A DNA stretch of 5,116 nt, taken from positions 1 through 5,116 of the forward strand of contig CAMPIA010000113.1 in assembly GCA_946886175.1 (NCBI GenBank), in the 5' to 3' direction. Source of the DNA: an uncultured Altererythrobacter sp. (GTDB lineage Bacteria > Pseudomonadota > Alphaproteobacteria > Sphingomonadales > Sphingomonadaceae). The first letter of the stretch is position 1. Each line of letters starts with the position of its first letter. Made by a program: the position numbers and the translations under genes. Positions 1 to 4,818 of the stretch are shown piece after piece. The notes under the pieces were generated by a model, which searched no databases, was not told where the DNA came from, and worked only from the letters and a program-made list of their open reading frames with translations.

Positions 1-101
1 GCGGCAACGCGGTGGTGGGCGTCGACCTCGACTACGAGGTGATCGGCGACACCGGCTCGATGCTGATGGTCTCCGCCAGCGGGACCGCGGTGAAGATCTA
101 G
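1..101 (+). CDS. YbjQ/UPF0145 family protein, C-terminal fragment
   Basis: The reading frame is open from position 3 and stops at TAG 99-101. It gives the last 32 residues of a protein whose start lies off the left edge. The visible residues include [13 protein letters not shown] followed by [13 protein letters not shown], which is the typical C-terminal end of the YbjQ/UPF0145 family, often annotated as heavy-metal-binding domain proteins. Members are about 100-110 residues long and form small oligomeric beta-rich proteins. A metal role is suggested by the family name but is not well established. Only 4 bp separate its stop from the start of the next gene, so the two are probably cotranscribed. 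The family call is firm for such a short piece. Nothing can be said about its start or promoter. Confidence 0.85.
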   Translation, partial: GNAVVGVDLDYEVIGDTGSMLMVSASGTAVKI

Positions 102-105
102 CGTC

Positions 106-564
106 GTGGCCGATTTCTCGGTCGCGCGCCTCGGGCCGGGCGCCATACCGCGCTTTCGCGCGATGAACCGGCTGTTCGCCGACGTGTTCGAAGACCGCGA
201 GAGCTACGATGCCAACCCGCCCGACGACGCCTACGCCGAAGGCTTGCTTGCCCGCGCCGACACGATCCTGCTGGTCGCCGAGGCGGATGGCGACATGATC
301 GGCGCGCTCGCGGCCTATGTCCTGCCCAAGTTCGAGCAGGCGCGCAGCGAGATCTACATTTACGATCTCGCGGTCGTCCACAGCTGGCGGCGGCGGGGCG
401 TGGCCACCGGTCTGATCGACGACTTGCGCCGCGTAGCGCGCGAGGCGGGCGCCTGGGTCATCTACGTCCAGGCCGATACCCAGCCCGAGGACGAGCCCGC
501 GATTGCGCTTTACGACAAGCTCGGCACGCGCGAGCATGTGCTGCACTTCGATATCGCGCCCTGA
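106..564 (+). CDS. AAC(3)-I family aminoglycoside 3-N-acetyltransferase (GNAT)
   Basis: This is a 152-residue GNAT-fold acetyltransferase. It would move an acetyl group from acetyl-CoA to the 3-amino group of gentamicin-type aminoglycosides in the cytoplasm. Residues 66-78 (GALAAYVLPKFEQ) and 80-90 (RSEIYIYDLAV) match, almost residue for residue as I recall them, the central block of AAC(3)-Ia. The acetyl-CoA pyrophosphate loop is RRRGVA at 95-100. WVIYVQAD (117-124) and the C-terminal ALYDKLGTREHVLHFDI (134-150) also follow the AAC(3)-I pattern. The GTG start at 106 lies 4 bp after the preceding stop. It lacks a strong Shine-Dalgarno, so translation may depend on coupling to the upstream gene. 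The length fits the family. No integron or insertion-sequence sequence is visible nearby, and base composition matches the neighbours, so this looks like a resident chromosomal gene. The family is near certain. Whether it protects against aminoglycosides in this host, or has another amine substrate, is unknown. Confidence 0.88.
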   Translation: MADFSVARLGPGAIPRFRAMNRLFADVFEDRESYDANPPDDAYAEGLLARADTILLVAEADGDMIGALAAYVLPKFEQARSEIYIYDLAVVHSWRRRGVATGLIDDLRRVAREAGAWVIYVQADTQPEDEPAIALYDKLGTREHVLHFDIAP

Positions 565-656
565 TTGCTCCTCTGCGGCAGCTTCGCTAGGAGCGCGTGA
601 CGATGCGGCGCGCGCCCGGCGCGAGGCCGCACCATCCACAAAGTACGAAGGTACCC

Positions 657-1400
657 ATGGCAGGCCATTCCAAGTTCAAGAACATCATGCACCGCAAGGG
701 CGCGCAGGATAAGAAGCGCTCCTCCATGTTCTCCAAGCTCAGCCGCGAGATCACCGTCGCGGCGAAGATGGGCACCCCCGATCCCGACATGAATCCGCGC
801 CTGCGGCTGGCGGTGAACAACGCCAAGGCGCAGTCGATGCCCAAGGACAATATCCAGCGCGCGATCGACAAGGCGTCGGGCGGCGACGACGAGAATTACG
901 AGGAAGTGCGTTACGAAGGTTACGGCCCGGGCGGCGTCGCGATCATCGTCGAGGCGCTGACCGACAATCGCAACCGCACCGCGACCTCGGTGCGCACCGC
1001 GTTCAGCAAGAACGGCGGCAACCTCGGCACCGAAGGTTCGGTCGCGCACGGGTTCGAGCGCAAGGGCCTGATCGAATACGGCGCGGACGCGGGCGACGAG
1101 GAGAAGGTGCTCGAAGCCGCGATCGAGGCGGGCGCGGACGACGTCGAAAGCGACGAAGGCGGGCACGCCATCTGGACCGAGATGGAGGCGCTGCACGAAG
1201 TCGCCGGCGCGCTCGAAAGTTCGCTGGGCGAGGCGGAGAACGTCAAGCTCGCGTGGAAGCCGAACGTGACCGTCGAGATGGACGAGGGCAACGCCTCGAC
1301 CCTGCTCAAGCTGGTCGATGCGCTCGACGACGACGACGATGTGCAGACGGTGTGGGGCAATTACGAGATACCCGACGAGGTGATGGAGAAGCTGGGTTGA
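657..1400 (+). CDS. yebC: YebC/PmpR family protein (TACO1 homologue)
   Basis: This 247-residue protein is a full-length YebC. The family has been described as DNA-binding transcriptional regulators (PmpR). More recent work links it, like mitochondrial TACO1, to relieving ribosome stalling on difficult sequences such as polyproline. It acts in the cytoplasm. The N-terminus [20 protein letters not shown] is the family signature and fixes the ATG at 657, rather than the in-frame ATG at 603. A GAAGG Shine-Dalgarno at 647-651 supports this. Other conserved blocks are DPDMNPRLR (42-50), GYGPGG (88-93), TDNRNRT (102-108) and KNGGNLG (118-124). The C-terminal domain ends with an acidic run DALDDDDD (221-228) and VWGNYEIPD (232-240). 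The yebC-ruvC order is widespread in bacteria, and here a repeat lies between the two. I cannot tell from sequence which of the two proposed roles applies. Confidence 0.97.
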   Translation: MAGHSKFKNIMHRKGAQDKKRSSMFSKLSREITVAAKMGTPDPDMNPRLRLAVNNAKAQSMPKDNIQRAIDKASGGDDENYEEVRYEGYGPGGVAIIVEALTDNRNRTATSVRTAFSKNGGNLGTEGSVAHGFERKGLIEYGADAGDEEKVLEAAIEAGADDVESDEGGHAIWTEMEALHEVAGALESSLGEAENVKLAWKPNVTVEMDEGNASTLLKLVDALDDDDDVQTVWGNYEIPDEVMEKLG

Positions 1401-1404
1401 CCGA

Positions 1405-1522
1405 AATCCTCCCCCTTTGGGGGAGGTGGCGACCCGCAGGGTCGACGGAGGGGGGATGGCTTGCATGCCAGGCCCCCACCACCGCGCTGCGCGCGGTCCC
1501 CCTCCCCCAGAGGGGGAGGATT
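1405..1522. repeat. GC-rich palindromic intergenic repeat (REP/MITE-like) with terminal inverted repeats
   Basis: A 118-bp element fills most of the 127-bp yebC-ruvC gap. Its ends, 1405-1426 and 1501-1522, are inverted repeats matching at 21 of 22 positions. Each end is also a hairpin: CCTCCCCC/TTT/GGGGGAGG at 1408-1426 and CCTCCCCC/AGA/GGGGGAGG at 1501-1519. Inside are two further hairpins, GACCC/GCA/GGGTC at 1431-1443 and ACCGCGC/TGC/GCGCGGT at 1481-1497, plus a GCATGC centre at 1463-1468. A clean target-site duplication is not seen; GACC occurs at 1399-1402 and 1524-1527 but does not directly abut both ends. I recognise this type of sequence as a dispersed intergenic repeat of sphingomonads and related alphaproteobacteria, but its copy number in this genome cannot be judged from one copy. 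No open frame within it looks like a real protein. Confidence 0.85.
1498..1519 (+). promoter_or_regulatory. Probable ruvC Shine-Dalgarno buried in the repeat's right-end hairpin
   Basis: The only good Shine-Dalgarno for ruvC is GGAGG at 1515-1519, eight bases before the TTG at 1528. It lies in the 3' arm (1512-1519) of an 8-bp, all Watson-Crick hairpin whose 5' arm is 1501-1508, with a 3-base loop. If formed in the mRNA, the hairpin would hide the ribosome binding site. An upstream stretch in the same element, GGAGGGGG at 1447-1454, is perfectly complementary to CCCCCTCC at 1498-1505. It could pair there instead, leaving the Shine-Dalgarno free. The complementarity is directly visible. A regulatory effect is inference, and it may be only a by-product of the repeat's symmetry. 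Confidence 0.35.
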
Positions 1523-1527
1523 GGACC

Positions 1528-1998
1528 TTGCTGATCCTCGGCCTCGATCCCTCGCTCAGTTGCACCGGCTGGGGGCTCGTGCGGACCGAGGGTTCGCGGC
1601 TGTCGCATGTCGCCAACGGCCAAATACCGACCGATGCCAAGGCGCCGATGGCGCAGCGGCTCGCCGCGCTTCAGGCGGGGCTGGCCGAGGTGATCGCGAA
1701 GCATCGGCCCGACCGCGCCGCGGCCGAGGAAATCTTCGTCAACAAGAACCCGCAATCGACGCTGAAGCTCGCGCAGGCGCGCGGCGCGGTGCTCGCGGCG
1801 TGCGGGGCGGCGGGGCTCGAGGTGCGCGAGCACGCTGCGCGGCTGGTCAAGAAGGCGGTCGTCGGCACCGGCGCGGCGGAGAAGGGACAGGTCCAGGCGA
1901 TGCTCAAGATTCTTCTGCCCGGCGCGGTCGTCGCCGGAGCCGATGCCGCCGATGCGCTCGCGGTCGCCATCGCCGATGCGCATCTGAGGAAAGACTGA
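1528..1998 (+). CDS. ruvC: Holliday junction resolvase RuvC (crossover junction endodeoxyribonuclease)
   Basis: RuvC is the dimeric Mg-dependent nuclease that cuts four-way DNA junctions symmetrically at the end of recombinational repair, working with the RuvAB branch-migration motor. The 156-residue product has the RNase H-like fold signature [13 protein letters not shown] at 4-16. By alignment with E. coli RuvC, the four acidic catalytic residues are D7, E67, D139 and D142. [14 protein letters not shown] (73-86), [13 protein letters not shown] (107-119) and [12 protein letters not shown] (137-148) are also family-typical. I chose TTG 1528 because MLILGLDPS is the normal N-terminus and GGAGG sits 8 bases upstream; CTG at 1531 is an alternative. 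Longer in-frame starts at 1417 (TTG) and 1456 (ATG) only add peptide encoded by the repeat. The stop overlaps the next start. Neither ruvA nor ruvB follows directly. Confidence 0.95.
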   Translation: MLILGLDPSLSCTGWGLVRTEGSRLSHVANGQIPTDAKAPMAQRLAALQAGLAEVIAKHRPDRAAAEEIFVNKNPQSTLKLAQARGAVLAACGAAGLEVREHAARLVKKAVVGTGAAEKGQVQAMLKILLPGAVVAGADAADALAVAIADAHLRKD

Positions 1999-2312
1999 TG
2001 TTCCTCGTCGTGTTCCGCAACCGCAAGCGCGCCGATATCGACTACGCGGCCTACGACGCCGAAGCCGAACGGATGCTCGCCATGGCGCAGGCGCAGCCCG
2101 GCTACCTCTCGTTCAAGAGCTATACCGCCGAGGACGGCGAGGTCATCGCGCTCTCCGAATGGGTGGACGAAGCCTCGGCACGTGCCTGGGGCCGTCTTGC
2201 CGAACACCGCAGCGTGCAGGCGCGCGGGCGCGGCGAGTTCTACGCCGATTACACGCTGTTCGCCTGCGACAGCCCACGCATCCACGAATTCAGGAGCAAG
2301 GACGAGGTATGA
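1998..2312 (+). CDS. ABM-domain (antibiotic biosynthesis monooxygenase-like) protein
   Basis: This 104-residue protein has the length and pattern of a single ABM domain, the dimeric ferredoxin-like alpha/beta fold. The family includes quinone-forming monooxygenases, haem-degrading enzymes and many proteins of unknown substrate. Supporting features are the N-terminal strand MFLVVFRNR, a helix around residues 16-31, PGYLSFKSY at 34-42, the strand VIALSEWVD at 49-57, and a C-terminal segment with AEH (68-70) and GEFYADYTLFAC (79-90). The ATG shares bases with the ruvC stop (TGATG at 1996-2000), and its own stop overlaps the next start (ATGA at 2309-2312). It is therefore probably translated from the ruvC message. 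The family call is good. The name does not imply an antibiotic pathway here, since none is nearby, and no substrate can be proposed. Confidence 0.8.
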   Translation: MFLVVFRNRKRADIDYAAYDAEAERMLAMAQAQPGYLSFKSYTAEDGEVIALSEWVDEASARAWGRLAEHRSVQARGRGEFYADYTLFACDSPRIHEFRSKDEV

Positions 2313-2656
2313 GCATCGACGTGTACGGCATTCCCAATTGCGACACGGTCAAGAAGGCGCGCAAATGGCTCGATGCGCAGGGCGTCGAGTACGCGTTCCA
2401 CGACTACAAGAAGGAAGGGGCCGACCACGCCAAGCTGCGCCGCTGGATCGCGGCCGCGGGCGTCGACACGGTGCTCAACCGGCGCGGCACGACTTTTCGC
2501 AAGCTGTCCGATGCGGAGAAGGCCGATATCGACGCCGAGAAGGCGGTCACACTGCTGCAACAACACCCGAGCATGATCAAGCGGCCCGTGGTCGAGCACC
2601 CGGGCGGCGTGCTGATCGGGTTTGTGGAGCAGGAGTGGGAAGCGGCGCTTCAGTAG
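2309..2656 (+). CDS. ArsC/Spx-family thioredoxin-fold protein, YffB type
   Basis: The 115-residue protein belongs to the ArsC/Spx superfamily. The N-terminal VYGIPNCDTVKKARKWL (5-21) is characteristic of the YffB subgroup, with a single candidate reactive cysteine, C11, rather than a CXXC pair. Also visible are the FHDYKKEG segment (30-37), NRRGTTFRKL (57-66), and IKRPVV (90-95) with the conserved Arg/Pro, R92-P93, near the active site. YffB proteins are thought to be glutathione-dependent thiol reductases, though physiological substrates are poorly known. Annotation pipelines often call them arsenate reductases, but no arsR, arsB or acr3 gene is present to support that. The start overlaps the preceding stop by ATGA. 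The 3' end overlaps the convergent small gene by 7 bp. The family is confident; the reaction is not. Confidence 0.9.
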   Translation: MSIDVYGIPNCDTVKKARKWLDAQGVEYAFHDYKKEGADHAKLRRWIAAAGVDTVLNRRGTTFRKLSDAEKADIDAEKAVTLLQQHPSMIKRPVVEHPGGVLIGFVEQEWEAALQ

Positions 2657-2817
2657 GCCGTGTCGTCGCCCCAGCCGCCGTCCTCGGATGCGGTGAAGCC
2701 GCGCGCGTTCTCGTCCGCCGCGCCCAGCAGCGCGCGCTTGACCGAGGCGAGATCGCTGCCAGACCCGTAGATGAGGCCGATCCCGGCAACCGCCACGACG
2801 AGGAATTTCTTCAGCAT
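2650..2817 (-). CDS. Small hypothetical protein with one N-terminal hydrophobic segment
   Basis: The minus strand from ATG at 2817 to TGA at 2652-2650 encodes 55 residues. Lysines at 3-4 are followed by a hydrophobic stretch FLVVAVAGIGLIYG (5-18), then a polar, mostly soluble tail that ends EDGGWGDDTAY (45-55). This suggests either a single-pass inner-membrane anchor with a periplasmic tail or a signal-like leader. Nearly all codons end in G or C (about 51 of 55), as in the neighbouring genes, which favours real coding. Against it, no clear Shine-Dalgarno precedes the ATG. The frame extends further upstream to 2964, but that part lies inside the divergent phosphodiesterase gene and reads like antisense. 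The gene overlaps the end of the YffB-like gene tail to tail by 7 bp. I do not recognise the family and propose no function. Confidence 0.6.
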   Translation of the reverse strand: MLKKFLVVAVAGIGLIYGSGSDLASVKRALLGAADENARGFTASEDGGWGDDTAY

Positions 2818-2839
2818 GACCGCACGAGCATCGCACACG

Positions 2840-3904
2840 ATGGTCAAGATTGGCCTAACGGCGCTGCTGGCATGCCTGGCCGCCGCACCGGCGCTGGCGC
2901 AGGCGCACGACGCGGTGCTGGTGATCGCGCACCGTGGTGCGAGCGGCGAGCGGCCCGAGCACACGCTGGCGGCCTACGAACGCGCGATCGATCAGGGTGC
3001 GGACTATATCGAGCCCGACCTCGTGCCGACGAAGGACGGCGTGCTGGTCGCGCGGCACGAGAACGAGATTTCGGGCACGACCGACGTGGCCGCGCGTGCG
3101 CAATTCGCGGATCGCAAGCGGACCAAGCAAATCGACGGCCGGAGCGTGACCGGCTGGTTCGTCGAGGATTTCACGCTTGCCGAGCTGCGCACGCTGCGCG
3201 CGACGGAGCGGCTGCCGCGCCTGCGCCCGGCCAACGCGCGGTTCGACGGGCTCTATCCGGTGCCGACTTTCGCCGAAATCGTCGCGCTGGTGAAAGCCAA
3301 GGAAGCCGAGACCGGGCGACCGATCGGCCTCTATCCCGAGCTCAAGCATCCGACATTCCTGCTCCGGAGCGCGGGCATCGATACCGTCGACCTGCTGCTG
3401 CGCGAACTCGATGCGGCAGGGATCGGGCCTGGCGATCCGATCTTCATTCAGAGCTTCGAGGTCGCGCCGCTGAAACGGCTGGCGCAGCGCAGCGAACACA
3501 AGCTGGTCCAGCTCGTCGCTGCCGAAGGCGGACCGGCGGACGACCCCGGCCTGCGCTATGCCGAGATGGTCACGATGGACGGCATGGCGCGGATCGCGGA
3601 CTATGCCGACGCGGTCGGCGCGGACATCCGGCTCGTGCTCGAGATGGACGGCACGCCGAGCGGCCTCGTCACCGCCGCGCATGCAGCCGGGCTCGAGGTC
3701 CATGCGTGGACGCTGCGCAAGGAGAACGCCTTCCTGCCGCCGCCGCTGCGGCGCGGCGCAGAGGGCGCTGAGGGCGACGCGGCGCGCGGTTGCCCCGAGC
3801 AGTTGTGGACGCTGCTGGCGCGCGCGGGCGTCGACGGGGTCTTTACCGACGATCCCGCCATCGCGGTCGCCGCGCGCGATGGCGCGGCGTGCCCGGCGCG
3901 CTGA
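2840..3904 (+). CDS. glpQ: Periplasmic glycerophosphodiester phosphodiesterase (GlpQ-type)
   Basis: This enzyme hydrolyses glycerophosphodiesters, released by phospholipid breakdown, to glycerol-3-phosphate and the free alcohol. From ATG 2840 it is 354 residues. A Sec signal peptide is visible, with K3, a hydrophobic core at about 4-19 and an ALA-QA cleavage region near 20-22. The TIM-barrel GDPD domain follows, with AHRG (30-33), E58 and D60 in YIEPDL, KDG (65-67) and H73. These correspond to the catalytic His pair and metal-binding acidic residues. The long segment after RHENEISGTTD, with TGWFVEDFTLAEL, is typical of secreted GlpQ-type members. YPELKHPTF, HAWTLRKEN and GVDGVFTDDP lie further on. 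An in-frame ATG at 2816 would add eight residues. It has AGGA 11 bases upstream (2801-2804), whereas 2840 has no good Shine-Dalgarno, so the start is open. No glpT or glpK is adjacent. Confidence 0.92.
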   Translation: MVKIGLTALLACLAAAPALAQAHDAVLVIAHRGASGERPEHTLAAYERAIDQGADYIEPDLVPTKDGVLVARHENEISGTTDVAARAQFADRKRTKQIDGRSVTGWFVEDFTLAELRTLRATERLPRLRPANARFDGLYPVPTFAEIVALVKAKEAETGRPIGLYPELKHPTFLLRSAGIDTVDLLLRELDAAGIGPGDPIFIQSFEVAPLKRLAQRSEHKLVQLVAAEGGPADDPGLRYAEMVTMDGMARIADYADAVGADIRLVLEMDGTPSGLVTAAHAAGLEVHAWTLRKENAFLPPPLRRGAEGAEGDAARGCPEQLWTLLARAGVDGVFTDDPAIAVAARDGAACPAR

Positions 3905-3941
3905 ATCGATGGAGGGCGGGCACCCCGTCGCGGTGTTCGAT

Positions 3942-3959
3942 GTCGCGGTCGCGGTCGCG
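3942..3959. repeat. Short tandem repeat (GTCGCG)x3
   Basis: Three perfect head-to-tail copies of GTCGCG lie in the 105-bp gap between the convergent phosphodiesterase and ubiG genes. A fourth, separate copy is at 3927-3932. No stem followed by a T-run, as expected for an intrinsic terminator, was found in the gap. The repeat may be simple slippage in GC-rich DNA. Confidence 0.6.
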
Positions 3960-4009
3960 CTGCCGCTGATCGGGCCGGTCGTGCGTCATCGCAGGCGGTT
4001 GCGGCGGCG

Positions 4010-4768
4010 CTAGACCCGGGTCGCGGTGACGATGAAATTCAGCGCCATATTGTCCGACAGATGCAGCCCCTTGCCGGGCGAGAAGGCGATGCCGCGCGGG
4101 CTTCCCATCGTCAGCCCGGCATCGGCGAGCAGCGCGCGCAGTTCCTCCGGCGTGACGAAGTCGTCCCAATGGTGCGTTCCCCGGGGGATCGCGCCCAGCG
4201 CCTCGGCCGCGCCGACCAGCAGCAGGCGGGACTGCGGCGTGCGGTTGGGGGTCGAGAGGACCATCAGCCCGCCCGGCGCAAGCCGTGCGGCGAGCGCGGC
4301 GAGGAAGGCAGGCTTGTCGGCGACATGCTCGAGCACTTCCATCGAAACCACCAGATCGAAGGCGCCGATGTCCAGCGCATCGATCTCGCCCGCCATGTAA
4401 CGCACGTCGAGCCCGCCGCCCTCGGCGTGGTGCGCGGCGGCGGCGACGTTCTCGGGCGCGGCGTCGACTCCGGTTACGTCGGCGCCGAGCCGCGCCAAAG
4501 GTTCGCATAGCAATCCCGCGCCGCAGCCGACGTCGAGCGCGCTCCTGCCCGCGAGCGGCCGCAAGCCGTCGGGATCGCTGCCCCAATGCGCATCGATCGC
4601 CGCGCGCAGGAAACCGAGCCGTACCGGGTTGAGCCGATGCAGCATGGCCGAGGAGCCCTTCGGGTCCCACCAGTCACGCGCGAGCTTGCCGAAGTGCGCG
4701 GCCTCGCCCGGCCGGATGGTTTGCCCGGCCGTAGTTTTGGTTGCACCCGATGGTGTTGCATCGCTCAT
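4010..4768 (-). CDS. ubiG: Ubiquinone biosynthesis O-methyltransferase UbiG
   Basis: UbiG is the SAM-dependent methyltransferase that carries out both O-methylations of the ubiquinone ring, acting at the cytoplasmic face of the membrane. The 252-residue product has the class I methyltransferase motif LDVGCGAGLL (78-87) and an acidic residue after the second strand (D102 in VTGVDAA). FDLVVSMEVLEHV follows at 137-149. E144, E147 and H148 in it fit the metal-binding residues reported for E. coli UbiG. LSTPNRT (171-177) and the UbiG-typical GTHHWDDFVTPEEL (197-210) confirm the subfamily. AHFGKLARDWWDPKG near the N-terminus is also diagnostic. The first 18 or so residues are a polar, Thr-rich extension. 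The ATG is preceded by a purine-rich AGGGGGG on the minus strand. The gene is divergent from lysC across 50 bp, an arrangement I know from other alphaproteobacteria. Confidence 0.96.
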   Translation of the reverse strand: MSDATPSGATKTTAGQTIRPGEAAHFGKLARDWWDPKGSSAMLHRLNPVRLGFLRAAIDAHWGSDPDGLRPLAGRSALDVGCGAGLLCEPLARLGADVTGVDAAPENVAAAAHHAEGGGLDVRYMAGEIDALDIGAFDLVVSMEVLEHVADKPAFLAALAARLAPGGLMVLSTPNRTPQSRLLLVGAAEALGAIPRGTHHWDDFVTPEELRALLADAGLTMGSPRGIAFSPGKGLHLSDNMALNFIVTATRV

Positions 4769-4805
4769 GCCGCCCCCCTAACAGCGCCGCTCAGGCACTT
4801 CCAGC

Positions 4806-4810
4806 AGGAG
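4806..4810 (+). promoter_or_regulatory. Shine-Dalgarno AGGAG deciding the lysC TTG start
   Basis: AGGAG ends eight bases before TTG 4819, which is ideal spacing. The later in-frame GTG (4831) and ATG (4834) would start inside the conserved first beta strand and are too far from this site, so TTG is the preferred start. Confidence 0.7.
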
Positions 4811-4818
4811 CGCGACGC

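Noticed and set aside
106..564. Mobile resistance cassette around the acetyltransferase
   Set aside because: No attC-like site, integrase, transposase or composition shift is visible on either side. The gene is tightly packed behind a chromosomal-type gene.
601..630. Terminator between the acetyltransferase gene and yebC
   Set aside because: CGCGC/CCG/GCGCG at 611-623 can form a 5-bp stem, but no T-run follows and short GC palindromes are common at this base composition.
1417..1527. N-terminal extension of ruvC from TTG 1417 or ATG 1456
   Set aside because: The extra residues are simply translated repeat sequence, and RuvC proteins begin right before the LGLDPS motif. The Shine-Dalgarno at 1515-1519 fits the 1528 start.
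510..1640. 376-codon minus-strand open frame antisense to yebC
   Set aside because: Long antisense frames are expected in high-GC genes. It overlaps a clear yebC and the repeat and shows no recognisable protein motif.
2309..2656. Arsenate reductase (arsC) as part of an arsenic-resistance locus
   Set aside because: The N-terminal motif is YffB type, and no arsR, arsB, acr3 or arsH gene is adjacent.
2182..3771. 529-codon plus-strand frame overlapping three genes
   Set aside because: It is Arg/Ala/Gly-rich shadow translation running out of frame through the ABM, YffB-like and glpQ genes, all of which have clear family motifs.
3909..4013. 34-codon small gene between glpQ and ubiG
   Set aside because: There is no Shine-Dalgarno, part of it is encoded by the GTCGCG tandem, and its Arg-rich end is typical of chance frames in GC-rich DNA.
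4756..4784. Sigma-70-like promoter for lysC (TTGCAT, 17 bp, TAACAG)
   Set aside because: Only three of six bases match at each box, so the match is too weak to list as a feature, although its position is plausible.
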